25,775 nucleotides of DNA from JBDRGD01 sp043818095 (lineage in GTDB: Bacteria > Chloroflexota > Dehalococcoidia > Dehalococcoidales > RBG-16-60-22), in NCBI GenBank assembly GCA_043818095.1, contig JBDRGD010000117.1, positions 1 to 25,775 on the forward strand. Reading direction: 5' to 3'. Of the stretch, positions 1-7,388 are shown piece by piece (within the stretch, counting starts at the first letter, position 1; every line of letters begins with the position of its first letter). Made by a program: the position numbers and the translations under genes. The notes below the pieces were generated by a model, which saw only the letters and a program-made list of their open reading frames with translations, ran no database searches and was not told where the DNA came from.

Positions 1-171
1 ATCCACGGCGATGCCGACCCCCACTCCGCCGAGGGCGTAAAAGTCCCGCTCAGCCGCGTGTTGCCGGACTTCCGCTTTATCCTGCTGGAAAGATGCGGCC
101 ACGAGCCGTGGATAGAAAGGGCCGCCAGAGACACCTTCTACAAGATACTCAGGAGCGAAGTCGCGCCATGA
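1..171 (+). CDS. alpha/beta hydrolase, C-terminal fragment
   Basis: The open frame enters from the left edge and ends at TGA 169-171, giving the last 56 residues of a protein. Near its start is IHGDADPHS, the usual post-strand-7 segment carrying the acid of an alpha/beta-hydrolase triad. Further on is ERCGHEPWIE, where the His of CGHEPW matches the catalytic His position of lipase/haloalkane-dehalogenase-like hydrolases. The nucleophile and oxyanion region lie outside the window, so the substrate cannot be inferred. The last 23 bp overlap the 3' end of the opposing cca gene. This frame reads better than the antisense frames, and the family call rests on the His motif and the Asp-containing loop. 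Confidence 0.7.
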   Translation: MHGDADPHSAEGVKVPLSRVLPDFRFILLERCGHEPWIERAARDTFYKILRSEVAP

Positions 172-1399
172 CCAGCGCCTCTTCGTCTTTCCGGGTTTTC
201 ACCTTTCCGTTGAGGCGCGCGTCGCGCAGCTTTTGCAGCATCTCCCCGGTCTGCGGTCCGGGGGGCAGCCCCAGCGCCTCCAGGTCCCGGCCGGTGAGCC
301 GCGGCTTGACGTTGCGCAGGGTCTTGAGATAGCGCATGATATACCCCGCGGCCATCGTGGAGTCCGTCGCCACCTGGCTCGCGGTTATCGCCAGCACCTG
401 GTAGCCCTCCAGCAGGGCGCAGATGCGGCTCGGCTTAAGTTCGGGCTCTTCCAGCGACTTCAACCGGCCTTTCAGGCTCGCCGTATCATGGAGGACCTGT
501 CGCAGGGACTTCGGCAGGTGGAGATAGTCCGCCAGCTGCCTTATCTCTTTAGCTTCCAGGCGGTATGCCAGCAGCGCCAGGTATAGTCCCGGGGGCGTTT
601 TCCCGGGGGCACTGACCCGGCGCGCCTGCACGAATTTTCCGGCCAGCCACTCGTCCCCTTTCAGGGAGGGGTGCAGCTTCGCCAGCACGCCCAGTTCGTC
701 CGCACGGCGCAGGACCTTCTCGGGGAGGTCTTCCTTGAGGACCATCTCCAGCTCGTGGCGGGTGCGGTCGCCGCTGACGGTATCGAGCATATTGATGTCG
801 CGTTTCAGCAAGCCCAGCGTCCCGGCCTCGAACCGAAAGTCCAAACGCTGCTCATAGCGCAGCCCCCGCCAGATACGGGTAGCATCGTCGATAAAGCTTC
901 GCTCGTGCAGCACCCGGATGAGCTTCTGCTCCAGGTCGCCCTCGCCGCCGTGCCGGTCCAGCAGCTCCCCGTAACCGTCCGGATTGAGCCGGACCGCCAG
1001 CGCATTTATCGTGAAATCGCGCCGGAAAAGGTCTTCTTCAAGGGAACCCGGCTGGACAGTCGGCAGGGCGCCGGGCTTGCGGTAGGTCTCGGTGCGTGCC
1101 GTCGCCAGGTCCACGCTCCCCTGGCGCCACTGCAGCTTGGCCGTGCCGAAGCGGGGATGCGTCACCACTTTCCCCCGCCGTGTGCGGGCGAGCTGCCGGG
1201 CAAGACCGATAGCGTCCCCCTCGACCACCAGGTCAAGGTCCAGATTGGGGCGTCCCAGCAGCAAATCGCGCACTACCCCGCCCACCAGGTAAAGCTGCAC
1301 TCCGCGCTCGTGCGCCGCCTTCCCGGCGGCGCACAGGAAACGCACCATGTCCGCCGGCAGGTTCTTTTCCAGCCTTTCCCGGAGAGCATCCTTTTCCAC
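149..1399 (-). CDS. cca: tRNA nucleotidyltransferase (CCA-adding or A-adding, class II)
   Basis: This 416-residue protein belongs to the class II nucleotidyltransferase/poly(A) polymerase superfamily, which builds or repairs the 3' CCA end of tRNA. The nucleotidyltransferase signature LVGGVVRDLLLG is at residues 39-50. Carboxylates Asp54 and Asp56 (DLDLV) are the probable metal ligands. The nucleotide-binding motif RRDFTINALA is near 126-135, and a FIDDATRIWRGLRY segment near 169-182 matches the family's neck region. The remaining helical C-terminal part fits the body/tail domain. The start is GTG (1397-1399) behind a G-rich stretch. Sequence alone does not separate full CCA-adding from A-adding or poly(A) activity. 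It lies 47 nt downstream of the EamA gene on the same strand but has its own promoter-like sequence, and its 3' end overlaps the opposing hydrolase gene. Confidence 0.88.
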   Translation of the reverse strand: MEKDALRERLEKNLPADMVRFLCAAGKAAHERGVQLYLVGGVVRDLLLGRPNLDLDLVVEGDAIGLARQLARTRRGKVVTHPRFGTAKLQWRQGSVDLATARTETYRKPGALPTVQPGSLEEDLFRRDFTINALAVRLNPDGYGELLDRHGGEGDLEQKLIRVLHERSFIDDATRIWRGLRYEQRLDFRFEAGTLGLLKRDINMLDTVSGDRTRHELEMVLKEDLPEKVLRRADELGVLAKLHPSLKGDEWLAGKFVQARRVSAPGKTPPGLYLALLAYRLEAKEIRQLADYLHLPKSLRQVLHDTASLKGRLKSLEEPELKPSRICALLEGYQVLAITASQVATDSTMAAGYIMRYLKTLRNVKPRLTGRDLEALGLPPGPQTGEMLQKLRDARLNGKVKTRKDEEALVMARLRS

Positions 1400-1424
1400 G
1401 TTTCGCCCCCAGCTTTAACGTCAG

Positions 1425-1455
1425 ATTATAGCGGATACCACCGGTGTCAAGTCAA
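1425..1455 (-). promoter_or_regulatory. putative sigma-70-type promoter of cca
   Basis: On the minus strand a perfect -10 TATAAT (plus-strand ATTATA 1425-1430) lies 26 nt before the cca start. Two overlapping -35-like hexamers precede it: TTGACT (1450-1455) at 19 bp spacing and TTGACA (1445-1450) at 14 bp. The TGA stop codon of the upstream EamA gene is embedded in the second hexamer. Spacing is not ideal for either one, so the -10 is the stronger part of the call. Confidence 0.45.
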
Positions 1456-2349
1456 GTAAATCAGTGCGATGCCGCTGAAAATCAGCAGCGACGCCCCCAG
1501 CCTCAGCCAGAGATTCCGGTTGCTGCTGAACCAGGCCAGGATATCGGGCAGGAACCGGCCCAGAACGAGGCTGTAAATGACCACGAAAACCGGACGGCTC
1601 GCGGTAATCGTGGACACCAGGGAGACCGGACCGTGTTCGATTGCCCAGAAAGCCAGCAGCACGCCGAAGGGCGCCAGCGCCTCGTTGACCGCCAGCAGCC
1701 CCAGGGTAGCATTCCGGTCGGGGATTTCCCACAGGGAACGCAGTACGCGGGGACGTACCGAGATGGCCAGTGCGGCACCCGCCAGGCAGAAAGCCGACAG
1801 GTAAAAATTGTGCCAGAAAGAGATATACTGCAGGACATACTTGCTGGTAATGTCCGCCAGGGCGAAGAGCAGACTGGCGGCGACCAGGGGCGGCAGCATC
1901 GCGTAGCTGCGGCGGGTCAGCCCGACCGGCGCCCTGCCCTGATTCACCAGCACCGCGCCGACGACGACCAGGATAATCGCCAGCCAGTGCAGCGCGGAAA
2001 TCCTCTCCCCGAGGAACAACACCGCCAGTACCGCCACGAAAATCGGGGAGGTATAGACGACGGGAATGACCTGGGAGACCTCTCCTTTAAGCAACTGGGA
2101 CATCGTCAGGATAACGGCCGCGGCACGGAGGATACCGGAAAGCAGCGCGACCAGAATTACCTCACCGCTCACCGAAGCCGGCAGCGGGTACAGTAAGAAT
2201 ATCGGGACCGCGTAGACCAGGTAAAACAGACTCACCGGGAAGAGGAAAGCCCTCAGGCCGGGCAGCCGGTGGTTGATAAGGTGGGAATCGAGGATATTAA
2301 CCACGCCCAGCACGGCTGCCGAAAGGATTGCTGTTGTCGTCCAGTCCAT
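1447..2349 (-). CDS. EamA/DMT-family transporter
   Basis: This 300-residue, highly hydrophobic protein has about ten predicted membrane helices, the size and shape of drug/metabolite transporters with two EamA repeats. Typical features are VYTSPIFVAVLAVLFLGERI in the first repeat, followed by a WLAIILVVVGAVLV helix, and ITASRPVFVVIYSLVLGRF in the second. The substrate is unknown. The frame stays open to 2502, but the ATG at 2347-2349 is preferred. It has GAGGAGGG just upstream, its product begins directly before the first helix (MDWTTTAILSA), and the extra N-terminus is polar and unlike the family. The gene is divergent from tatA across a roughly 200-nt region and is followed by cca. Confidence 0.82.
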   Translation of the reverse strand: MDWTTTAILSAAVLGVVNILDSHLINHRLPGLRAFLFPVSLFYLVYAVPIFLLYPLPASVSGEVILVALLSGILRAAAVILTMSQLLKGEVSQVIPVVYTSPIFVAVLAVLFLGERISALHWLAIILVVVGAVLVNQGRAPVGLTRRSYAMLPPLVAASLLFALADITSKYVLQYISFWHNFYLSAFCLAGAALAISVRPRVLRSLWEIPDRNATLGLLAVNEALAPFGVLLAFWAIEHGPVSLVSTITASRPVFVVIYSLVLGRFLPDILAWFSSNRNLWLRLGASLLIFSGIALIYLT

Positions 2350-2495
2350 AGAGGCTTGTCCGCCCTCCTCAGCATAACCAATAAAGATTACACTACTTGC
2401 CCGAAAAAACAAAGCCCGGAAAACATTTGGGAGGTTGTTTTCATTGTCACTCCATCCCGGTGATTCCGATGGTATTCGACCCTTTCCCGCTTTCC

Positions 2496-2524
2496 TAGAC
2501 AAGGCAACCTCCTGAGAGTATAAT
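2496..2524 (+). promoter_or_regulatory. sigma-70-type promoter of the tat operon
   Basis: TAGACA (2496-2501, 5/6 to the -35 consensus) is followed by exactly 17 bp and then a perfect TATAAT (2519-2524). Transcription would start near 2531, leaving a leader of about 26 nt that carries AGGAGGG at 2546-2552. It is one of the best promoter matches in the window. Confidence 0.7.
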
Positions 2525-2556
2525 TTGCATGGGAATCTTCTTGGCAGGAGGGACGT

Positions 2557-2775
2557 ATGATGCCGTTTCGCATAGGACCGTGGGAAATCGCCCTCATTCT
2601 CGTGATTATCCTGATTGTCTTCGGCGTGGGGAAACTGCCCCAGGTGGGCGGGGCCATCGGCAAGGGAATGAAGGCCTTCAAGAAGGGGCAGATGGATGAG
2701 GAGGAGAAGGAAGAGGAAAAACCTGGCAAAATCACGAAAGCAAAAAGCACCCGCCGCAAGGCGGAAAAGAGCTAG
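2557..2775 (+). CDS. tatA: twin-arginine translocase subunit TatA/E-type
   Basis: This 72-residue protein has the TatA plan. A single N-terminal membrane helix (roughly residues 9-23, EIALILVIILIVFGVGKLP) is followed by the FGxxKLP hinge, an amphipathic helix (GGAIGKGMKAFKKGQ) and a charged KE-rich tail. TatA forms the size-variable pore that moves folded proteins with RR signal peptides. Two adjacent ATGs, at 2557 and 2560, lie 5 and 8 nt after the AGGAGG ribosome site, and either could be the real start. It is the first gene of a tat operon with its own strong promoter. The tatB-like gene follows after a 79-nt structured gap. Confidence 0.92.
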   Translation: MMPFRIGPWEIALILVIILIVFGVGKLPQVGGAIGKGMKAFKKGQMDEEEKEEEKPGKITKAKSTRRKAEKS

Positions 2776-2780
2776 TCAAA

Positions 2781-2825
2781 CCCCGGACAGGCCTACCCGC
2801 GGTCGGGCAACCTTCTTCTCCGGGG
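2781..2825 (+). other. hairpin-forming spacer between tatA and tatB
   Basis: CCCCGGA (2781-2787) pairs with TCCGGGG (2819-2825), and a nested CCCG/CGGG stem lies at 2796-2807 with a CGGT loop. There is no U-run, so it does not look like a full terminator. It could be a processing or attenuation structure that lets tatA outnumber tatB, which is the usual stoichiometry. The role is inference. Confidence 0.35.
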
Positions 2826-2854
2826 ACGGTTTACTCGTTAGGTAACGGTCAACA

Positions 2855-3235
2855 ATGGGACTAGGCATCGGCACTGGCGAAATTCTGCTCGTCCTGATTG
2901 TCGCCCTCATCATCTGGGGACCCGGCAGATTACCGGAAATCGCCCGGACGCTAGGGAAGACAGTCCGCGCCTTAAAAAAAGCCAGCAGCGATTTCACCAC
3001 GGCGATTACGCGGGAAATCACCGCGGAAACCGACACGAAAGCCCCGGAGAAAGCCACACCGCCGGAGCCGGAACGCAGCCACCACACCGGCAAGGCGTCG
3101 CCACCCCCCCGCACGGCATCTCCAACCACCGGTACGACACCGCCACCCGCTGGCCCGGCGTCCCCACCCCCCGGCAGCATAGGCCCGCAAAAGGAAGAAA
3201 AGCCGTCTCCGGACGTAAAGGGGCAGCAATCCTGA
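2855..3235 (+). CDS. tatB: second TatA/B-type translocase subunit with Pro-rich tail
   Basis: The protein has 126 residues. Residues 8-22 form the membrane helix (GEILLVLIVALIIWG), followed by the hinge GPGRLPEIARTLGK and an amphipathic helix, as in TatA/TatB. Residues 62-126 are an unusual Pro/Thr/Ser/Gly-rich, disordered tail with PPP clusters that is weakly conserved in this family. TatB normally works with TatC in signal-peptide recognition. Position just before tatC and the longer tail suggest the TatB role, but sequence cannot strictly separate TatA from TatB in this lineage. The ribosome site is weak (AGGT about 15 nt upstream), suggesting lower expression than tatA. It ends one base before the tatC start. 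Confidence 0.82.
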   Translation: MGLGIGTGEILLVLIVALIIWGPGRLPEIARTLGKTVRALKKASSDFTTAITREITAETDTKAPEKATPPEPERSHHTGKASPPPRTASPTTGTTPPPAGPASPPPGSIGPQKEEKPSPDVKGQQS

Positions 3236-3236
3236 A

Positions 3237-3983
3237 ATGACCACGCCAGAATACCGCCTGACCGTCCTGGGGCACCTCCAGGAATTGCGCAGCCGCCTTA
3301 TCAAGAGCGTTATCGCCCTCGCCATCACGACGGTCATCTGCTTTATTTTCTACCCGTGGCTATTTTACATCCTGGAAATGCCCATACAGGGCACGGAGCT
3401 TATCGCTATCGAGCTGACGGAGAGGCTCAGTACCATCATGAGGGTCAGCATCTTCGGCGGAGTTATCCTGGCGATGCCGTACCTGGTCTACCACGCCATC
3501 ATGTTCATCACCCCGGCACTCACCCAGAGGGAAAGACGTTACGTTTACCTCATCCTTCCCTGGATTGCGCTGATGTTCACCGTCGGCGTCGTCTTCGGCT
3601 ACTTCGTCATCTTACCCCCGGCAATCAGGTTCCTCTTTACCTGGGGCAGCGAGATAGCGGTAGCCCAGATCCGGGTCAGCAACTACATCAACGTCGTCAC
3701 CCGCCTGCTGCTGGCGATAGGGCTGGTCTTCGAGATGCCCGTTATCAGCACGTTCCTCGCGCGCGTCGGCATCATCAAGCCTTCCTGGCTTTCGTCGAAG
3801 CGGCGCATCGCCATCATCTTCGCTTTCATCGTCGCCGCCATCATCACCCCCACCTTCGACCCCGTCAACCAGTGCCTCGTCGCCATTCCTCTAATCGTCC
3901 TCTACGAGCTGAGCATCTGGCTGGCGAAGCTGGTCTACCGCAAGCGGGAGGAAGCGGCTGCCGCGGAGCTTTCCGCCGAATAA
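3237..3983 (+). CDS. tatC: twin-arginine translocase subunit TatC
   Basis: This is a 248-residue polytopic protein of standard TatC length with six predicted membrane helices. It starts with LTVLGHLQELRSRLIKSV, the cytosolic N-terminus that carries the conserved HLxELRxRL signature used in twin-arginine signal recognition. The central part FITPALTQRERRYVYLILPW includes the usual FxxPgLtxxErr loop, and the late helix contains IITPTFDPVNQCLVAIPLIVLYELSIW, the TPxxDpxxQ..lalPl..LYE..I family motif. It follows the tatB-like gene with a one-base gap and is translated from ATG 3237 with AAGGGG upstream, consistent with translational coupling. No Tat substrate is encoded in the window. Confidence 0.95.
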   Translation: MTTPEYRLTVLGHLQELRSRLIKSVIALAITTVICFIFYPWLFYILEMPIQGTELIAIELTERLSTIMRVSIFGGVILAMPYLVYHAIMFITPALTQRERRYVYLILPWIALMFTVGVVFGYFVILPPAIRFLFTWGSEIAVAQIRVSNYINVVTRLLLAIGLVFEMPVISTFLARVGIIKPSWLSSKRRIAIIFAFIVAAIITPTFDPVNQCLVAIPLIVLYELSIWLAKLVYRKREEAAAAELSAE

Positions 3984-3998
3984 CCGGGGGAGCCGGTT
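3982..3998 (+). terminator. weak hairpin at the end of tatC
   Basis: AACCGG (3982-3987) and CCGGTT (3993-3998) form a 6-bp stem with a GGGAG loop, starting inside the tatC stop codon. Only three T residues follow, so it is at best a weak intrinsic terminator before the selA promoter. Confidence 0.25.
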
Positions 3999-4033
3999 TC
4001 GCCAGGATTTCATCAGCCGGGCAATCCGCGGCT

Positions 4034-4061
4034 TTGAAAGTGTTCCGGAATTGTGTAGAAT
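4034..4061 (+). promoter_or_regulatory. putative promoter giving a leaderless selA transcript
   Basis: TTGAAA (4034-4039) is followed after 16 bp by TAGAAT (4056-4061). The predicted first transcribed base, 7 nt past the -10, is 4068. That is the GTG directly preceding the ATG of selA. No Shine-Dalgarno-like sequence lies between the -10 and the start codon. Confidence 0.5.
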
Positions 4062-4067
4062 GTTCTC

Positions 4068-5468
4068 GTGATGAGTGAGTTCCGTCATCTGCCCGGCGTG
4101 GACCGGGTGCTCGCTGAGGAGAGGATAAAGCAGCTGGAAGGGCTTTACTCCCGGGCGCTGGTCCTGGGCCTGGTGCGGGAGCAACTGGAAAAGGAGCGCC
4201 GCGCCATTGCCGCCGGGCAGCCTGCCGCCACCCTGGAGGCGCTGGTGACCGCGGTGGAGGCACAGATGGCGGCGCTGCAGCAGCCCGGCCTGCGTCCCGT
4301 CATCAACGCTACCGGCGTTATCATCCACACCAACCTGGGGCGCGCCCCCCTGAGCCGGGACGCGCTTTCCGCGATGGTGGAAGCCAGCCGCAGCTACTCC
4401 AACCTGGAGTTCGACATGGAGAGCGGCAGCCGCGGTTCCCGCCTGGAGCACATCGAGGGGCTGCTCTGCCGGCTGACCGGCGCGGAGGCAGGCATCGTGG
4501 TGAATAATAACGCCGCCGGGGTGCTCCTGGGCCTGACGGCGCTGGCGAAACGCAAAGAAGTGGTCGTCTCCCGCAGCCAGGCGGTGGAAATCGGCGGGGG
4601 CTTCCGCATCCCGGACGTCATGCGCCAGAGCGGCGCCAGGCTCGTGGAGGTGGGCACGACCAACTGCACCTATGCCGCCGACTACGAGCAGGCGGTGACC
4701 CCGCGGACGGCGGCCCTGCTGCGGGTGCATTCCAGCAACTTCCGGCTGGTAGGTTTCACCAGTGAAACCACGCTGGAGGACATGGTGGCGGTGGCGACGA
4801 AAAACGGCCTGCCGGTCTTCGATGACCTGGGCAGCGGCTGCTTCCTGGATACTACCGCTTACGGCCTCGCGCCGGAGCCGATGGTGACGCAGAGCGTGGC
4901 CGCCGGCGCGGCGCTGGTCTTCTTCTCCGGGGACAAGCTGGTGGGCGGCCCGCAGGCGGGGATTATCGTGGGGCGGAAAGAATACATGGTGAAGCTGCGC
5001 AAGCACCCCCTCCTCCGGGCGATGCGCCTGGACAAGACCCGGCTGGCGGCGCTCGCGGCGACGTTGCTTCATTACCTTAATGGCGAAGCGGAGACTAAAA
5101 TTCCGGTATGGCGCATGATTGCCGCCCCGCTGGCGGACATCGAGAGGCGGGCGGAGGCGTGGGCGAAAGCCCTCGGCGGGAGCGCGCAGGTGGTCCCCGG
5201 CGAGACGATGGTAGGCGGAGGCAGCCTGCCGGGGGGCACTTTGCCGACGTGTCTCCTGAAAATGGGCGGGGGAGGCAAAAAAGACCAGAAGCTGGCCCTG
5301 GCGCTGGGCCGCCGACTGAGGCTCGGGGAGCCTCCCGTTATCGGGCGCGTCAGCGAGAACGCGCTGCTGCTGGACCCGCGCACCGTGCTGCCTGAAGACG
5401 ACGAACTTGTTTGCGGGGTCCTCCGCAAACTTAGCGATTCCGGGACTGTTTCCGAAGGACCGCGATGA
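4068..5468 (+). CDS. selA: L-seryl-tRNA(Sec) selenium transferase
   Basis: SelA is a PLP enzyme that converts Ser-tRNA(Sec) to Sec-tRNA(Sec) with selenophosphate. The product is about 465 residues, normal for the bacterial enzyme. It has the N-terminal domain with PGVDRVL, the INATGVIIHTNLGRAPLS motif near residue 78, and the PLP-lysine motif SGDKLVGGPQAG with Lys289 (numbering from ATG 4071). Two conserved segments deviate from what I remember of the family: SRGELVEIGG reads SRSQAVEIGG (167-176), and GTTNRT reads GTTNCT, with Cys199 for Arg (TGC at 4665-4667). Start is GTG 4068 or ATG 4071, with no ribosome site but a promoter placed for leaderless transcription. The stop overlaps the selB start (ATGA), so the two are translationally coupled. 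No selC or selD is nearby. Confidence 0.92.
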   Translation: MMSEFRHLPGVDRVLAEERIKQLEGLYSRALVLGLVREQLEKERRAIAAGQPAATLEALVTAVEAQMAALQQPGLRPVINATGVIIHTNLGRAPLSRDALSAMVEASRSYSNLEFDMESGSRGSRLEHIEGLLCRLTGAEAGIVVNNNAAGVLLGLTALAKRKEVVVSRSQAVEIGGGFRIPDVMRQSGARLVEVGTTNCTYAADYEQAVTPRTAALLRVHSSNFRLVGFTSETTLEDMVAVATKNGLPVFDDLGSGCFLDTTAYGLAPEPMVTQSVAAGAALVFFSGDKLVGGPQAGIIVGRKEYMVKLRKHPLLRAMRLDKTRLAALAATLLHYLNGEAETKIPVWRMIAAPLADIERRAEAWAKALGGSAQVVPGETMVGGGSLPGGTLPTCLLKMGGGGKKDQKLALALGRRLRLGEPPVIGRVSENALLLDPRTVLPEDDELVCGVLRKLSDSGTVSEGPR

Positions 5469-7327
5469 CACAGATGTATGTCCTGGGGACCGCCGGGCAC
5501 ATCGACCACGGAAAGTCCGTGCTGGTCCACACCCTCACGGGCATCGACCCCGACCGCCTGCGCGAGGAAAAAGAGCGGGGCATGACCATCGACCTCGGTT
5601 TTGCCTGGCTGAAGCTGCCCAGCGGGCGGGAGGTGGGCATCGTCGATGTCCCCGGACACGAACGTTTCGTGAAAAACATGCTGGCGGGGGTGGGCGGTAT
5701 CGATCTCGCCATGCTCATCATCGCCGCCAATGAAGGCGTGATGCCGCAGACCCGGGAGCACCTGGCGATTCTGGACCTGCTCCAGGTGAAGTCCGGTATC
5801 GTGGTCATCACCAAGAAAGACCTCGTGGACGAGGAGCTGCTGACCCTGGTGCGCATGGAAGTGGAGGAAATCATCGGCAACACCTCCCTCTCCGGGGCGC
5901 CGGTAGTGGCGGTCTCCGCGCTCACCGGCGAAGGGATGCCGGAGCTTCTCACGACCATCGATAAGCTGCTGGACACCACCGAGCCGCGCCCGGACCGGGC
6001 GCGCCCCCGCCTCCCCGTCGACCGCGTTTTCACCATCACCGGCGCCGGGACCATCGTTACCGGGACGCTGATTGACGGTTCCCTGGCGGTGGGGCAGGAG
6101 GTGGAGATCGTGCCCGCGGGCTTGAAGTCCCGGGTGCGGGGCCTGCAAACGCACAAGACCAAGGAAGAGACCGCCTCACCCGGCAGCCGCGTCGCCGTCA
6201 ACCTCGTCGGGGTGAATACCGCCCAGGTCCGCCGTGGCGACGTCATTACCCGGCCCGGCTGGCTGCGCCCCACCTCCCTGATTTCCGGGAAGCTGCGCCT
6301 CCTGGAGTATCTCTCCCGCCCCCTGCGGCACAACACCACCGTCAGCCTGCATACCGGCGCTGCGGAGGTGATGGCGAAGGTGCGGCTGCTGGAGGCCGAG
6401 GAACTGAAACCGGGGGACACCGGCTGGGCGCAGTTCGGCCTGGAGGAGCCCCTGGCGGTGGTGGAGGGCGACTATTTCATCGTCCGCTCCCCGATGGAGA
6501 CGCTGGGCGGGGGCAGGGTAGCGGAAGCCCATACCCGCCGCCTGCGCCGCTTCCGCAGGGACGTTGTAGAGAACCTGGAGGCGCGCCAGCAGGGCAGCGG
6601 TCAGGAAACGCTCCTGGCGCTGCTGGCGGGCAATCAACCCGTGGAGATGGCGGCCCTGCGGCAGCAGAGCAATCTTGCCGACGCCGCTTTTACGGAATCG
6701 CTGGAGGCGCTGGTGCAGGCGGGTGACGTCATCAGCGTCAGCGAGGGGAAGAATACCCGGCTTTATAACCGGGGAAACTGGGAGCGCCTGGCTTCGCAGG
6801 CAAACAGCGTTCTGACGGATTATCACCGCCGCTTCCCCATGCGCGGCGGTATGCCCCGGGTGGAACTGGGCAGCCGCCTGAAGCTGGGGGCGATGACCAA
6901 TGCGGTCCTCCAGCGGCTCTCCGGGGAAGAGGGCGGCCCGGTGCTCACCGGCGGGGCAGTGCACCTGCCCGACCACGAGGTCAGGCTGACACCGGCGCAG
7001 CAGCAGAAGGTGAAGGTCTTCCTCGATTCCCTGAAGCAGAACCCCTACTCGCCGCCCGCGGAGCACATCCCCGAGCCCGACCTGCTGAACCTGCTCGTCG
7101 AACAGGGCGAGGTGGTCAAGATGAGCGAGAACATCGTCTTTACCGCCGCCGTTTACCGGGAGATGGTCGCGCGGGTGAAGGAATACCTCCGGGAGCACGG
7201 CAAGGTGAGCCTGGGCGAAGTGCGGGACATGTTCCAGACCAGCCGCAAGTATACCCAGGCGCTCCTGGACTACCTGGACGGGGAAAAAATCACGCGCCGG
7301 GTGGGCGACGACCGCGTCCTGCTTTAG
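5465..7327 (+). CDS. selB: selenocysteine-specific elongation factor SelB
   Basis: SelB is the dedicated GTPase that brings Sec-tRNA(Sec) to UGA codons preceding a SECIS hairpin. The 620-residue product has the full architecture. The GTPase domain has G1 AGHIDHGKS at residues 10-18, the GMTIDLGFAW switch at 39-48, G3 DVPGHE at 61-66, G4 TKKD at 116-119 and G5 SAL at 151-153. EF-Tu-like beta-barrel domains follow (for example FTITGAGTIVTGTL). The C-terminal third consists of winged-helix repeats that bind the SECIS RNA, ending with KVSLGEVRDMFQTSRKYTQA and LDYLDGEKITRRVGDDRVLL. Length is typical. The ATG overlaps the selA stop by 4 bp, so selAB form one operon. Confidence 0.96.
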   Translation: MTQMYVLGTAGHIDHGKSVLVHTLTGIDPDRLREEKERGMTIDLGFAWLKLPSGREVGIVDVPGHERFVKNMLAGVGGIDLAMLIIAANEGVMPQTREHLAILDLLQVKSGIVVITKKDLVDEELLTLVRMEVEEIIGNTSLSGAPVVAVSALTGEGMPELLTTIDKLLDTTEPRPDRARPRLPVDRVFTITGAGTIVTGTLIDGSLAVGQEVEIVPAGLKSRVRGLQTHKTKEETASPGSRVAVNLVGVNTAQVRRGDVITRPGWLRPTSLISGKLRLLEYLSRPLRHNTTVSLHTGAAEVMAKVRLLEAEELKPGDTGWAQFGLEEPLAVVEGDYFIVRSPMETLGGGRVAEAHTRRLRRFRRDVVENLEARQQGSGQETLLALLAGNQPVEMAALRQQSNLADAAFTESLEALVQAGDVISVSEGKNTRLYNRGNWERLASQANSVLTDYHRRFPMRGGMPRVELGSRLKLGAMTNAVLQRLSGEEGGPVLTGGAVHLPDHEVRLTPAQQQKVKVFLDSLKQNPYSPPAEHIPEPDLLNLLVEQGEVVKMSENIVFTAAVYREMVARVKEYLREHGKVSLGEVRDMFQTSRKYTQALLDYLDGEKITRRVGDDRVLL

Positions 7328-7349
7328 TCCGGGCTCTTGCCTTTAGATG

Positions 7350-7355
7350 TATAAT
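7350..7355 (+). promoter_or_regulatory. -10-like element before mscS
   Basis: A perfect TATAAT lies 34 nt before the mscS start and just after the selB stop. No acceptable -35 hexamer sits 16-18 bp upstream, so the channel gene may have its own promoter or may be read from selAB. Confidence 0.3.
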
Positions 7356-7388
7356 ATTTAACGACGCATCAGGAGGGGGTGACAGCTT

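Noticed and set aside
3984..4067. Possible tRNA-Sec (selC) near selAB
   Set aside because: The gap is too short for a ~95-nt tRNA(Sec), and no cloverleaf or TTC arm is visible. The gap at 7328-7388 is shorter still.
3891..5471. Long minus-strand open frame (526 codons) opposite selA
   Set aside because: It is an antisense shadow of selA. The protein is His/Gln/Arg-rich with no family pattern, and selA on the other strand is unmistakable.
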